From: Saprospiraceae bacterium
Lineage (GTDB): Bacteria; Bacteroidota; Bacteroidia; Chitinophagales; Saprospiraceae
Assembly (NCBI GenBank): GCA_007125435.1
Contig: SLDF01000220.1
Coordinates: forward strand, 1-6,121
Direction: 5' to 3'
DNA length: 6,121 bases
In this document: piece after piece, positions 5,564-6,121 of the stretch
Layout: the number at the start of each line of letters is the position of its first letter
How positions within the stretch are numbered: position 1 is the first letter of the stretch
Program-made: the position numbers and the translations under genes
The notes under the pieces: model-generated
Databases searched by the model: none
Seen by the model: only the letters and a program-made list of their open reading frames with translations
What the model was told of the DNA's origin: nothing

Positions 5564-6121
5564 TCAGGATAAAATTAAGAAAGTAAGAAAGTGGCTGGCC
5601 ATCCCCCCAATCAGATGGATTGTTCGCTTCTCTAAAACCACATCTTTCGCGGGATTTGGGGGGATTCCTTTGTTTGATATTGTTGCCTTCATCGCAAAAG
5701 AAGCGCAGCGGGATGATATCCTGACCAGGGCCAATTCGGTGGCGTTTAGCTTTTTTTTAGCATTGTTTCCATCATTGATCGTTTTTCTGACATTTCTGCC
5801 CTATATCCCGGTGGACAATCTTACGGAGATCATCCAGGAGTTTTTGGATAAGATCATGCCTCATGAAGCAGAAGGCTTTATTTTTAGTACATTAGATAAT
5901 CTGACCAATATCCCAAGAGGAGGTACTTTATCTATTGGTGTGATTCTTGCCTTATTTTTCTCATCTAATGGCATGTTAGAGCTGATGAATGGTTTTAATA
6001 AAAGTTATTACATGCACACCTTCAAGAAGCGAGGTTTTATAAGGAAACGCATCCTGGCGATTGGATTGACACTGGTCTTAGGTTTGTTATTGATCATTGC
6101 AGGTGTGATGATAGTTCTTGG
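5556..6121 (+). CDS. YihY/BrkB-family (UPF0761) inner-membrane protein, N-terminal part (3' end beyond window)
   Basis: The first 188 residues of a multi-helix membrane protein once misnamed ribonuclease BN; its real role is unclear, and export or transport has been suggested for some members. Recognisable features are the basic N-terminus (KIKKVRKWLA), the phrase GFGGIPLFDIVAFI (33-46), the family core RANSVAFSFFLALFPSL (58-74) continuing into the first membrane helix up to FLPYIP, a second helix around 124-147 (GGTLSIGVILALFFSSNG...ELMNGFN) and a third at 166-188, where the window ends. No ATG or GTG exists between the in-frame stop TAA at 5544 and the first helix, so the start is probably TTG 5556, giving MISQDKIKKVRKW and an 8-base overlap with the thioesterase stop. 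An ATT start just downstream is the alternative. The overlap suggests translational coupling with the thioesterase. Confidence 0.88.
   Translation, partial: MISQDKIKKVRKWLAIPPIRWIVRFSKTTSFAGFGGIPLFDIVAFIAKEAQRDDILTRANSVAFSFFLALFPSLIVFLTFLPYIPVDNLTEIIQEFLDKIMPHEAEGFIFSTLDNLTNIPRGGTLSIGVILALFFSSNGMLELMNGFNKSYYMHTFKKRGFIRKRILAIGLTLVLGLLLIIAGVMIVL

Overview
The window looks like a chromosomal stretch from a member of the Bacteroidota, probably environmental and perhaps near the Saprospiria or Cytophagia. This rests on four things: promoter-like TAnnTTTG motifs upstream of several genes, very weak Shine-Dalgarno sequences, a Crp/Fnr regulator with the single-HTH C-terminus common in this phylum, and an outer-membrane beta-barrel protein with a '...FGQ' signal-peptide end. 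The intergenic DNA is also full of GC-rich folded repeats of a kind I associate with this phylum. The species cannot be named from the sequence.

Layout: positions 1-1750 (minus strand) hold the N-terminal 583 residues of an MrpA-type subunit of a multisubunit cation/proton antiporter; its C-terminus and any further mrp genes lie beyond the left edge. A 736-bp divergent intergenic region (1751-2486) follows. It holds a multi-hairpin repeat, seven degenerate heptamers, further hairpins and a long inverted repeat just upstream of the next gene. A Crp/Fnr-type regulator (2487-3089, plus) and a secreted outer-membrane beta-barrel protein (3204-3917, plus) come next, the latter behind a good promoter-like motif. 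A second long non-coding stretch (3918-4401) ends in an inverted, diverged second copy of the folded repeat. An unrecognised two-helix membrane protein (4402-5082) follows, then a hotdog-fold acyl-CoA thioesterase (5153-5563). The thioesterase overlaps by 8 bases the start of a YihY/BrkB-family membrane protein (5556 to the right edge, incomplete).

How the genes relate: only the thioesterase and YihY genes look like a translationally coupled operon. The antiporter gene is transcribed away from the regulator gene across the repeat-rich region. The regulator and the beta-barrel gene are adjacent and co-directional, but the second appears to have its own promoter. Nothing in the sequence shows a shared pathway.

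The most notable observation is the pair of folded repeats (1861-2033 and 4170-4326, opposite orientation). They share an overall plan and differ in most of their bases. Their terminal 6-base arms differ between copies but remain perfectly complementary within each copy, as expected for an element kept for its structure. No clear new defence or biosynthetic system is visible.
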